This document shows, in pieces, positions 10,499-20,783 of a stretch of 64,000 nucleotides of DNA. Every line of letters begins with the position of its first letter. Position 1 is the first letter of the stretch. The translations under genes and the position numbers were made by a program. Source of the DNA: Fallopia convolvulus. Its lineage: Eukaryota; Streptophyta; Magnoliopsida; Caryophyllales; Polygonaceae. The stretch lies in the NCBI GenBank assembly GCA_964016875.1, contig OZ024728.1:23993328-24057327 (forward strand), given 5' to 3'. Under the pieces are notes generated by a model. The model saw only the letters and a list, made by a program, of their open reading frames with translations, was not told where the DNA came from and did not search any database.

Positions 10499-12413
10499 TG
10501 TAATACTCGGTTTCGTTTTTCTTGTTAGGTCAAAAACGTGTTTCTTAATTTACAAGTAATCTCGGGAGAAGGAATAGTTGTTAGTTATAATTTGTTTTAA
10601 CTACCTTACTTCTATTTTTATTTTTTTATTTTTTTTCTTCTTACTAATTAGCGTAGATATTTGTAACTAATTTGATCGAAAGTTTAAGCCTATCTTAACG
10701 TTATCTAAAGAGCTCTAGATTAATTGATTATTTTTGTCTAGTTAGCCATATAAATATCAACCCTAACTACCTGATTCTTTTTATTCCAAGAAATCTCATC
10801 CTAACCCTTTTGTTCTTCGTTTCGAAGCGTCAGCCGTCGTGCGATTCCCTTTCTCGGGGCTACGTCGTTCGCCAAGGCAACCTCGGTGCCGTCGTCTCAA
10901 GTTTCTGGGTAAGGTCAGTTCTTAGACTTGGCAAGTCGCCGCCGACCGTTGATCCTTCGTTTTTCTTTTCCTTCGGTCGGCTTACCACTACTTTCTCTTT
11001 TACTGTCGGATTTTACAGTCGTCGGTTGATTCCTCTTGCTGCTTTGGTCCACCCTTTCACTCATACAGATCAAAGTTCACTTGCCGGCTCCGATCACAAA
11101 TGTCGTGTTCTTCTCAGAGGTGCAACAAGCCGTCAAATTGGTCCTCCGTCGTCGTCGCCGCGGTACGCGCTTCCGTTTTCTTTTGTCGTGTTGGGTTGGG
11201 GCTTTGGTCGAGAGTTCGTTGTAGGAACTCGGGGTCGGGGCCGAGTGACCGGGTTGTTGATCTAGTCCGGTTCGATCGATAGTTTGGAGGTGGGGGTAGT
11301 GTTCCTTGTGGTCTTGGCAATCGGTAGGGTGTAGTGGGTTAGTTTTGTTTAATTATGATCGGTGATATGTTTTGGTAATTGGGTGAGTTCTGGTTTGTAT
11401 GAATCAACTAGTAGTTGAATACTTATGTGAGGTATTTGGGGTTGTACGAATTATTCAAACATGGTTTGAAGTTGGCTATACCTGCAAATGAATTTAGATT
11501 AGCCTAGTTAACGAGTTAATGGTTCTATTAGGAGTGACTTGTTTGATGATATGATTAGTATGTAGGAGGACTCATGATCTCGTTAGTTACATCTTAATAG
11601 ATTTTGTTAAATAAGTTGTTTATGCTCCTGAATGTAAACGTACGTACTTTTACGCAGGTTTGACTAACTAGGATAATTAATTTCAAGTGGAGACCGCACA
11701 TGTTTCTAATATTAATATGATTAGCTTAGTTAAATTCTAAAATAAGTTTGTTTGATTTTTGGGAGGTTAGTTTGGGTTAGCTAGTTAGTTTAATTAGTAA
11801 ATTTGTGGGTTATGTGTTCTAACTTCAGTGAGATGGGGATAGTTTACCGAGTTTTATTTTTGTTGGAGAACGTCAGAATACTGAGTGTCACCGTTAATAT
11901 ATATGTTTAGGACATCTCTACCACTTGGGTTCCTAGTCATCGATGCTTGTGAGGAATCCTTCATTTAAGGTAAGTCGTTTTCGACTTGCTCGGTTCTTTT
12001 CTATCTTGTTAGATTCTGTGCCGTTATTGTAGGATTGGTTTTGGGAACTAGTCCCAAATATCTTTTTGGAAATGAAATGTTTTGGACTTGCTTGTGCTGT
12101 TGTGTGCAAATTGGTTTTAAATGGATTTTTATCAGAAATAAGTTTTCGAATGTTTTCTCTGTATTGGTACCGTTTCTGGCATGGGCATCGTAGCTGATGG
12201 AGAGGAAGGGTTGCCTATGTATAGTCCATGTGACAGAGAAACATTCAAAAGAAAATGCTATCTATGTGTTTTGACAAGTGCTCAGTGGAAGCTTAGCCGG
12301 GGTTAGAAGAAAGAAGTGATGTGAGGAGTGGGAGGGCCTACCTCTGCATTGTGGATTGGAATTGGAATACGAGATGGAGAATGATTTATGTTGCTTTAAT
12401 TGTGCGATTTTGT

Positions 12414-12453
<40 letters not shown>

Positions 12454-13020
12454 TTGGCTTATGTGTGGCTAACCGTCTAATTTAGGTATTGGCCTTTAGA
12501 GTTATGGTTGCGATTGTGGATTCTGGTTGTTGACTATAGAACACTGTTTTTAAACGTCTTATAATTTCCGCATATTATCTAACTTGTTAGATCAGTAGTT
12601 GACCCTTCGAGGATTATTTTTCTAGTTATAGGTATGTCACAAGAAACCGTGCAGGAGCCTTGCCCGGATGGTGGAGTGGATCGTTGATGCACGTGTCATT
12701 AGTTTGGGTTTTTCGGGTGTACTTCGGAAGGATTTATTATTATTACTAGTTCTGTTGAATTATTTTAGTTGTAATTTTTAAGTGTTGTTTGGAATATTTA
12801 GAGGAAAATTTGGGAAGGGTTACTTTGTAATTTTGTTTATGCATTCGGGCATTCAAACATGTTTTATATTCAGTTTTATAAATTTGAAAGTTGGATGTTT
12901 TACTTGTTTTCTCGTCGTGCTCGCGTTGTAAGATCCTAAAGTGTTGTTGTCAACCCACCTAAGTAGTACCTGGTAAGGTCTACTTCTAAGTGGCGGTCCG
13001 TCGAAAGACGGGGTGTTACA
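10499..13020 (+). repeat. 5' LTR of element C
   Basis: 2522 bp, starts TGTAATACTCGG and ends GGGGTGTTACA. Contains a (TG)n run around 12405-12447 that is much shorter in the 3' LTR. Shares blocks such as ACCGTGCAGGAGCC and GATCGTTGA with the LTR of D. ORFs within it are not supported as genes. Confidence 0.92.
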
Positions 13021-13023
13021 AAT

Positions 13024-13036
13024 TGGTATCAGAGCC
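13024..13036 (+). other. Primer-binding site of element C
   Basis: TGGTATCAGAGCC, complementary to initiator tRNA-Met, three bases after the LTR end TTACA. Confidence 0.92.
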
Positions 13037-13255
13037 AGGTTGACAACATGGCACATGGAACTGACCAACGAGTGTACCCGAGGTCCAACTTAAAACCAAA
13101 ACCGGCCGGTATTTTCAAAGGTTTTAAATGGGGTAGCCATGCTTCATATAGGGGGTGGATGACACGTCGCAACTCCGCCCTATCAGCCAAAGGACCTCAC
13201 GTAGAATAGTAAGAAATTACGTCTTAAGTTTTGACTGTGGGACTTTCTATTATAG

Positions 13256-14733
13256 ATGGCCCCACCAACCAGAGCGGGAGTTGTTGAAGCCGGTGGAAGA
13301 GGACGTGGAAGAGGTCGCGGTAGAGGCCGGGGTAGGGGCCGTGGCAGGGGTAGAGGAGAGGCCTCTGTGGGTGCTGAGCAAGAGGTGCATCAGAATGTTT
13401 CTCTGCATGAGAAGGTCGCTGAGAGTCGGGATGTGGTTGCTGCTAATCATCAGGGAGATAGTGTGTCTGTCGTTGGAGGAGGTCCCCAAGCTAATGGGGC
13501 ACAAGCGAGAGTAGAGGTACCACCAGCAGGACTGACACTAGAGGTGAACGCTGCAATTCAGATATTGTTGTAGAATTTGTTGAGCGCGAGAGCTGTGCCT
13601 AACCTGAACGCGGTTGTTGGACAATAGGGGGTTGAGAGCAGGGCACCATGCCCAAATTCTGTTTTGGCTGCCTAGTTAGGAGCACTACCAGAATTGCAAG
13701 GACCAGTGGTAGCTGACCGTGTGGTCGAGCCGAGGAGACAGTTTCGCGAGCCTCAGCCTAACAAGTGGCTCGCAGAGTTTAGGAAGACTGGGGTGCCAAA
13801 CTTTACTGGAGCTCAGGGTTCCGACGTGGAGCAGTGGTTGAGGAGGGTGAAATCTGCGTTGGACTCCATTCAGGCACCGAAGGAGAGGAAGATGTCCTTA
13901 GTGCAGAGTCTGTTACAAGAGAGTGCTTTTGACTGGTGGGAGTTGGGTAGGGACCACCAGACTGAGGTGACTTTTGAGGAGTTTGAGAGGAGGATTCGAG
14001 ATCAATATTGTCCTCCAGTGGTAAGGATGGCTCGAGGAGCTACATTTCGGGATGTTGGACCCGAAAACATCACAGTGGTTGAGACTATTCTGAAGTTTCA
14101 GCAAGAGTTGGAGGCGGTGCCGAATGCTGCCCCTAGTGAGGAATTAAAGATTGCGACCTTTTTGAAGAGGTTGCAGCCGCATTTGCGAGCTTATGTGTCT
14201 GGACTTAGACTCACGACATCGGGAGAGGTTCAACAATCTGCTTTGGCCTATGCTATGGCCACTCTAAGGCCGGAACAGGTGGATGCTCAGGTAGGAGGGA
14301 GTAAAAGACGGAAAGTGGCAATTGCAGCGAATTCTAGGGGTGATAATCAGTCTGGACAGAGGAGTTCTAGCCATCGGGGCGCCAAGAACAGTCACAACAG
14401 AGTCGGGCTGCCGGAAATCAGAGACAGTGCTACAATTGTGGAAGCACTGAGCACTTGAGGAGCCAGTGTCCTAGGCCAGTGAAGGATTGCTTTACATGTA
14501 GGAAGCCCGGACATCTTCAGAGGTTTTGTACGGTTGGCGCACCTTCGCAGGGATCCGTACCGGGGATGGGAAATCAGGGAGTCCGTCACCCGCCACCATC
14601 ACGACAAACACCAAACCAGAGTATGGGTCGAAGCGTGGGAGCCAGCAACACGGGGATAGTTCCACCGAGAGTGTTCGGAATGAAAGGAATGGAAGAACAT
14701 GAGGTTGTCGCTCCTCCTGACGATCTACCTTGA
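13256..14733 (+). pseudogene. Broken gag of element C
   Basis: Starts at ATG 13256 with MAPPTRAG followed by a long Arg-Gly tract. Three in-frame TAG codons follow at 13571, 13625 and 13673. The frame then stays open to about 14456 through a Ty3-type capsid: FRKTGVPNFTGAQ, WLRRVKSALDSI, SAFDWWELG and FLKRLQPHLRAYV. A frame change near 14350-14400 leads to two CCHC zinc knuckles, CYNCGSTEHLRSQC (from 14428) and CFTCRKPGHLQRFC (from 14488). The second frame runs to a stop at 14731-14733, after which pol would be expected but is absent. Gag proteins package element RNA; this one cannot be made whole. Confidence 0.9.
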
Positions 14734-15140
14734 GCATTTCAGTCGGCAATTGTTAGTTATAGTTTAGTCCCGAGTACCTTAGTTTCTTTTAAAGGACGCG
14801 AAGACCTTTAGTTGTTCACTAGGTTTATTAGATTCTTTTGAACCGGGATTTCATTGCTTTGTTTGTTACTGTTTGTTTTACTTGATTGTTTCTTTGATAC
14901 TTGTTTTGCTTGGACGCTTTCATGAAAACGAGATTGATTATGTTTGTTTATTATGACCTTAATTTTATACTCTGGTTTCGTAAGATATTTTAGAACAGCG
15001 GTTCGGGACGAACCGTTTTCTTAGAGGGAGGTAAAAGTAGAATCTCGCAATAGGCCTAGTAATCTTTTAAGTACTCTGTTGTTACTTCAGTTTCGCTCTT
15101 CTCTAAGTTTCGGGACGAAACTTTCATAAGGGGAGTAGTA
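14734..15140 (+). other. 3' internal region of element C with hairpins and polypurine tract
   Basis: No coding. Two short perfect inverted repeats with a GGA loop occur: CGGTTCG-GGA-CGAACCG at 14999-15015 and AAGTTTCG-GGA-CGAAACTT at 15105-15123. The second is followed by the purine-rich AAGGGGAGTAGTA next to the 3' LTR. Element D has matching hairpins at the equivalent place. Confidence 0.7.
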
Positions 15141-17638
15141 TGTAATACTCGATTTCGTTTTTCTTGTTAGGTCGAAAATGTGTTTCTTAATTTACAAGTA
15201 ATCTCGGGAGAAGGAATAGTTGTTAGTTATAATTTGTTTTAACTACCTTACTTCTATTTATTTATTTTTTCTTCTTACTAATTAGCGTAGATATTTGTAA
15301 CTAATTTGATCCAAAGTTTAAGCCTATTTTTAACGTTATCTAAAGAGCTCTAGATTAATTGATTAATTTTTTCTAGTAAGCCTTATAAATATCAACCCTA
15401 ACTACCCGATTCTTTTTATTCCGAGAAATCTCATCCCAACCCTTTTGTTCTTCGTTTCGAAGCGTCAACCGTCTTGCGATTCCCTTTCTCGGGGCTACGT
15501 TGTTCGCCAAGGCAACCTCAGTGTCGTCGTCTCGATTTTCTGGTTAAGGTCGGTTCTTAGTTAGACTCGGCAAGTCGCCGCCGATCGTTGATCCTTCGTT
15601 TTTCTTTTCCTTCGTTCGGCTTACCACTACTTTCTCTTCTAGTGTCGGATTTTACAGTCGTCGGTTGATTCCTCTTGCTGCTTTGGTCCACCCTTTCCCT
15701 CGTACATATCGGAGTTCACTTGCCGGCTCTGATCACCGATGTTGTGTTCTTCTCAGAGGTGCAACAAGCCGTCAAATTGGTCCTCCGTCGTCGTCGCCGC
15801 GATACGGGCTTCCGTTTTCTTTTGTCGTGTTTGGTTGGGGCTTGGGTCGAGAGTTCGTTGTAGGAACTCGGGGTCGGAGTCGAGTGACCGGGTTGTTGAT
15901 CTAGTCGGGTTCGATCGAATGTTTGGAGGTGGGGGTAGTGTTCCTTGTGGTCTTGGTAATCGGTTGGGTGTAGTGGGTTAGTTTTGTTTAATTATGATCG
16001 GTGATATGTTTTGGTAATTGGGTGAGTTCTGGTTTGTAGGAATCAACTAGTAGTTGAATACTTAGATGAGGTATTTGGGTTTGTACGAATTATTCAAACA
16101 TGGTTTGAAGTTGGCTATACCTGCAAATGAATTTAGATTAGCCTAGTTAACGAGTTAATGGTTCTATTAGGAGTGACTTGTTTGATGATATGATTAGTAT
16201 GTAGGAGGACTCATGATCTCGTTAGTTACAGCTTAATAGATTTTGTTAAATAAGTTGTTTATGCTCCTGAATGTAAACGTATGTACTTTTACGTAGGTTT
16301 GACTAACTAGGATAATTAATTTAAAGTGGAGCAAGCACATGTTTTTAATATTAATATGATTAGTTTAGTTAAATTCTAAAATAAGTTTGTTTGATTTTTG
16401 GGAGGTTAGTTTGGGTTAGCTAGTTAGTTTAATTAGTAAATTTGTGGGTTATGTGTTCTAACTTCAGTGAGATGGGGATAGTTTACCGAGTTTTATTTTT
16501 GTTGGAGAACGTCAGAATACTGAGTGTCACTGTTAATATATATGTTTAGGACATCACTACCACTTGGGTTCCTAGTCTTCGGCGCTTGTGAGGAATCCTT
16601 CATTTAAGGTAAGTCGTTTTCGACTTGCTCGGTTCTTTTCTATCTTGTTAGATTCTGTGCCGTTATTGTAGGATTGGTTTTGGTAACTAGTCCCAAATAT
16701 CTTTTTGGAATTGAAATGTTTTGGACTTGCTTGTGTTGTTGTGTGCAAATTGGTTTTAAATGGATTTTTATCGGAAATAAGTTTTCGAATGTTTTCTCTG
16801 TGTTGGTACCGTGGGCACGAGCATCGTAGCTGATGGAGAGGAAGGGTTGCCTATGTATAGTCCGTGTGACAGAGAAATCATGCCCCTTCAAAAGAAAATG
16901 TTATCTATGTGTTTTGGCAAGTGCTCCAGTGGAGGCTTAGCCGGGGTTAGAAGAAAGAAGTGATGTGAGGAGTGGGAGGGCCTGCCTCTGCACTGTGGAT
17001 TGGAATTGGAATACGAGATTGAGAATGATTTATGTTGCTTTAATTGTGCGATTATGTGTGTGTGTGTGTGTTTGGCTTATGTGTGACTAACCGTCTAATT
17101 TAGGTATTGGCCTTTAGAGTTATGGTTGCGATTGTGGATTCTGGTTGTTGACTATAGAACACTGTTTTAAAACGTCTTATAATTTTCGCAAATTATCTAA
17201 CTTGGTAGATCAGTAGCTGACCCTTCGGGGATTATTTTTCTAGTTATAGGTATGTCACAGGAAACCGTGCAGGAGCCTTGGCCGGATGGCGGAGTGGATC
17301 GTTGACGCACGTGTCATTAGTTTGGGTTTTTCGGGTGTACTTCGGAAGGATTTATTATTGTTATTAGTTCTGTTGAATTATTTTAATTGTAATTTTTAAG
17401 TTTTGTTTGGAATATTTAGATGAAAATTCAGGAAGGGTTACTTGGTAATTTTGTTTATGCATTCGGGGATTCAAACATGTTTTATATTCAGTTTTATAAA
17501 TTTGAAAGTTGGATGTTTTACTTGTTTTCTCGTCGTGCCCGCATTGTAAGATCCTAAAGTGTTGTTGTCAACCCACCTAAGTAGTACCTGGTAAGGTCTA
17601 CTTCTAAGTGTCGCCCCGTCGAAAGACGGGGTGTTACA
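15141..17638 (+). repeat. 3' LTR of element C
   Basis: 2498 bp, starts TGTAATACTCGA, ends GGGGTGTTACA, followed by TSD GATCC. Aligns end to end with 10499-13020. Confidence 0.92.
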
Positions 17639-18142
17639 GATCCACACCCCTATCTGTTGCTGCAGCTATGGCATGAGTGCAAGGAATTTGATCAATTTGG
17701 AATACCTTACAATCAAATGTCCGGGCATGGAGATTCACTTCGAACCTAGATGTACCATCATTTACTTCAGCTTCAAATTGACTCAGTCTTTTTACTATCA
17801 GAGTCGCAGACTTCAAGTACCTACATATCATTCATTAAAAACGTAAAAGAGATCAGGTTTTCATCCATAACAGAATATTAATGTCCACAAGTCCATCAAT
17901 AGTAACAAAAAATTCAACAAATATGTTTCTAACAAACCTAAACAAATTAGTTCGTAAACAAATCAAACTTAAAGCCAAATACGCTCAAATAAAAAACAAT
18001 TCCATTTGGATACTGCCTGATTAGAACATGTACGGTGACAGTACAAATTATAATCATGTCAAGAAACATTGATTGTACCTGGAATCAAGTGTCTTCTTCA
18101 CCTCTTCGGTTACCTCTTCATCCCATATACCAGCCTTTTCCC
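17639..18142 (-). pseudogene. MULE I transposase, middle part with SWIM zinc finger
   Basis: Minus strand: next to solo LTR J the segment reads KAGIWDEEVTEEVKKTLDSR and ends at a GT donor near 18079. A second exon at about 17831-17639 reads YLKSATLIVKRLS, FEVNLHARTFDCKVFQ and QIPCTHAIAAATDRGVD. The Cys-X-Cys-less SWIM pattern (FDCKVFQIDQIPCTHA) has its first Cys changed, but the CxH pair is clear. SWIM fingers follow the catalytic domain in MULE transposases and are thought to bind DNA. The catalytic DDE region that should precede it is missing between here and 28480. Element C interrupts the 3' side and J the 5' side. Confidence 0.75.
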
Positions 18143-18290
18143 TGTAATATCCACGATATTTCAAGGTTTAAAACCGAATATAATATAATATTTATTTTTG
18201 TAAATTATTTTCTCTAAAAAGAGAAATTCTAATATATACAATAACCCTTATTTTTTCTCTAATTAAGGGGAGATTACTAAGTAAATTAAA

Positions 18291-18446
18291 CGGAAATTCT
18301 ACACGGTAACCCTAGGGTTTGACATTATTTATGAGGTGTACAAATGTTTTACATAATGCGTGTGGTAACCCTGACATTAATACAAAATTTACAATATATC
18401 CTAAACGTTAAATCTAACCTTTTACTGTTAAGTTAAGTTTTATAAA
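18291..18446 (+). repeat. Left terminal inverted repeat of MULE G
   Basis: Matches the reverse complement of about 24678-24833 almost perfectly, including GGTAACCCTAGGGTTTGAC and TTTTACTGTTAAGTTAAG. Confidence 0.92.
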
Positions 18447-18649
18447 TATTGATATATATATTTAAAAAATAAAAATAAGATATGTTAGTGTTCTGAGTTC
18501 TTCTGCCATAGCCAAAAGCCGGCTCCGAAACGTGTCGCACTAAACGTCGGCGGTGAGCAAAGTTAACTCCGGCGAACAAGGTCCCTTCTCTCCGACATCT
18601 TACCTGGTGTTTTTTTTCCTCCGAATCCCACCTTCGGGTGTTTCAGATG

Positions 18650-19270
18650 CTTGAATCATTTGATAGACTGACTAATAAAGCCGATGAGCGGAACAGCAAC
18701 AAGCAACAGAAGACGAATAATGGCATAAAGAAGCTGAAATCTTTCTCCCAATTATTTCATGTAACTTTTTTGCTTCTCCTATTCAGTCTTCTTTTCTCTT
18801 ATTCATAGCTTTTTTTTTATTGATCTAATTTGGTTTGATTATAGTTTGAAAACCTTTCTCCCTAGTAAGATTACGCAGCTTTTTGTAGGGTTTCAGCATC
18901 AATTTCTCGTTCCAAACCATCACTCAGTTGGTTAATTCGTCGATTCTTGGTTCGCTTTTCATCAAAGACATTCAGTGGGAGAGTAGAGCTCGGGAATGCT
19001 GGAACTATAAAATGGTATTCCATGTCTGAGAGGGTAAGTAATTTAGTTTACTTGATCAATTTGTTAAGATCGATCTGATATCACATTTTCAATCTTCCTA
19101 TTGATTGAATTTCAAGAGAGAGCTTCGTATCTAGCTGAAGCGGCCGAGAAGAATTTCGAGAAACCGATGGCCTTCTACAAAGGCTTACGAGAAAACAGAG
19201 GCTGGGATTGCAAGCAAGCTGAAGAAAAGAACTGCTAAGAGAAAGAGATTAACATCCAAGGAGAAACACT
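18650..19270 (+). pseudogene. Possible captured HMG-box gene fragment in MULE G
   Basis: Two plus-strand stretches resemble the second half of a plant HMGB domain: GNAGTIKWYSMSE near 18990-19030, ending at a GGTAAG donor-like site, and ASYLAEAAEKNFEKPMAFY at about 19120-19180 after an acceptor-like TTTCAAG. The match is to the KW-SMS-E-APY-AKAEK-YEK pattern, with an intron where HMGB genes often have one. The frame is broken by stops. A preceding segment from ATG 18650 (MLESFDRLTNKADE) is Lys/Asn-rich and not recognised. HMGB proteins bend DNA in chromatin. The identification is tentative. Confidence 0.35.
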
Positions 19271-20011
19271 TGGACATGGCAGCATCCAAACCTCTTTTAT
19301 TTCTGAAGAATCAATGTGTTTGTGTCAGAACAGTAACATCATATATTCATACAGACAAAAATGCAGCACTCTAGTCTCTATTAAACCCAACTCTCTTTCT
19401 CAAGCCAACCATATTAGTTTATGTAAGCTGCTTCACTACTGCTCAGTCATCATCCTTAGAAACAAATCAAAAGTAGTTATGACATCTCTAAATGGTGCTT
19501 CCCTTCTTATCCCTTATACAGTTATACATAACACAAAATTTATACCTGTTGCATAAGTTTAAATAAAATAACGTAAATAGCTTAGCTTTAAAGATATCCA
19601 GCATATTTTTTCATGCTAAAGTATGCCTTGTAGACTTGTAGTAAATACCTTTGAACAAAGACCCCCCATTTGACAAGCTTTGATTATTAAGATTCTTCAC
19701 ACGCTTCCCATATACATCAGAGACCAACTACTATAAGTATTAAACTAAAAAATCAATCAATATTAGATATTGATATAAGTCAAGTACATTAAAACGATGG
19801 AAACAAAATACATCAGAGACCAATTCCATAATAAACCAACATTCAAAAGCATCATCGGAAGAGACTAGTGATAAGAAACTAATAAAAAGAAAACAAACCA
19901 TCAAATAGTTGGAGTTTTTGAAAGTGCCATGAAACAATAGCATCCGACAACAAATGAGTTTTCAAAAGTACAAAAAAACAACATTCTTCTACTGATTTTC
20001 TGGAACCCATG
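19271..20011. other. Interior of MULE G without recognised gene
   Basis: AT-rich, only short ORFs. The phrase CATCAGAGACCAA occurs twice (near 19717 and 19812). It may hold 3' flanking sequence of the captured fragment or of the transposase gene. Confidence 0.4.
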
Positions 20012-20019
20012 GGGCTGAG

Positions 20020-20772
20020 CAGGCCCGGCCCTAGCAGGTGCAAGGTGTGCACCTGCACAGGGCCTCCAAAAATCATAGGGCCCAATTTTTTTCTAAGGCC
20101 CGATAGTATGTTTAATTTTTTTATTAATTTTTTGCTACAGAGAAAGGTATGTAATTTTTTTTTATAATCAATCAATTCTCCTTCTCCTCTGTAATTTCCT
20201 CAATTTAAATTCTAATTCCAAATTTCATAAATTAAAAAAATTGCAGATCCAAGATTCAAATATTAGCAGAATGAAATTGGGGATTTTTGTTGGAGCTTGG
20301 AAAAAAATATTATTCGCCTTGATTGCTATTTGGTTAGTAACCTGATTCAGTACTCCAAATCTTTTATTTACCTTGATAGAAAAACTAAAATGCACAATTT
20401 TCTTAATTATATATGTACGTGAAAACTGAAAGTCTCACTTGCAGATTTAGAATATTGGCATTTTCTAATTCATATTTTTATATATTATACATTGCAGATT
20501 CAAAAGATTGGCATTTGGCAACATTGAAAGTCTCACTTGGCAAGGAAATTCAAATAATGTTATTGAACAATTTGTTTCCAATATGTTAGAAGGATGGCCT
20601 TTTTAAGTGAATGTTAAATTTTTTTAGAGCTTAAAAGCTTTGGTACAATTATTTGTATGGACAAGTTTATTTTAGTTTATGAAAGATATTTTTGAATTAA
20701 ATAATTTTTACTCTATATTAGGACTCATTTTGAAAAATAAACAGGGCCTCAAAACATGATTGGACGGGCCTG
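20020..20772. mobile_element. Element H: non-autonomous hAT transposon
   Basis: 753 bp with short terminal inverted repeats (CAGGCCCGGCC at the left, complement of CAGGCCCGTCC at the right) and a perfect 8-bp TSD GGGCTGAG at 20012-20019 and 20773-20780. Both ends contain GGGCCTC/GGGCCC-rich text typical of a widespread plant hAT group. No transposase ORF, so it needs a partner. It lies just beyond the stop codon of the MULE G transposase gene. Confidence 0.88.
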
Positions 20773-20783
20773 GGGCTGAGGGC

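Larger units (their letters stand above)
10499..17638 (+). mobile_element. Element C: Tekay/Del-like Ty3 retrotransposon, gag-only deletion derivative
   Basis: 7.14 kb with two long LTRs (10499-13020 and 15141-17638) and the 5-bp TSD GATCC at 10494-10498 and 17639-17643. The interior is only 2.1 kb: primer-binding site, gag and a short 3' region. Protease, reverse transcriptase, RNase H and integrase are entirely missing. LTRs differ by many single-base changes and by a (TG)n length difference, so it is older than element D, whose LTRs share conserved blocks with it. Inserted in the transposase gene of MULE I. Confidence 0.9.

Noticed and set aside
10810..11265. 151-codon ORF with a similar copy near 15665
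   Set aside because: Part of the LTRs of element C; frames differ between copies and no domain is seen.
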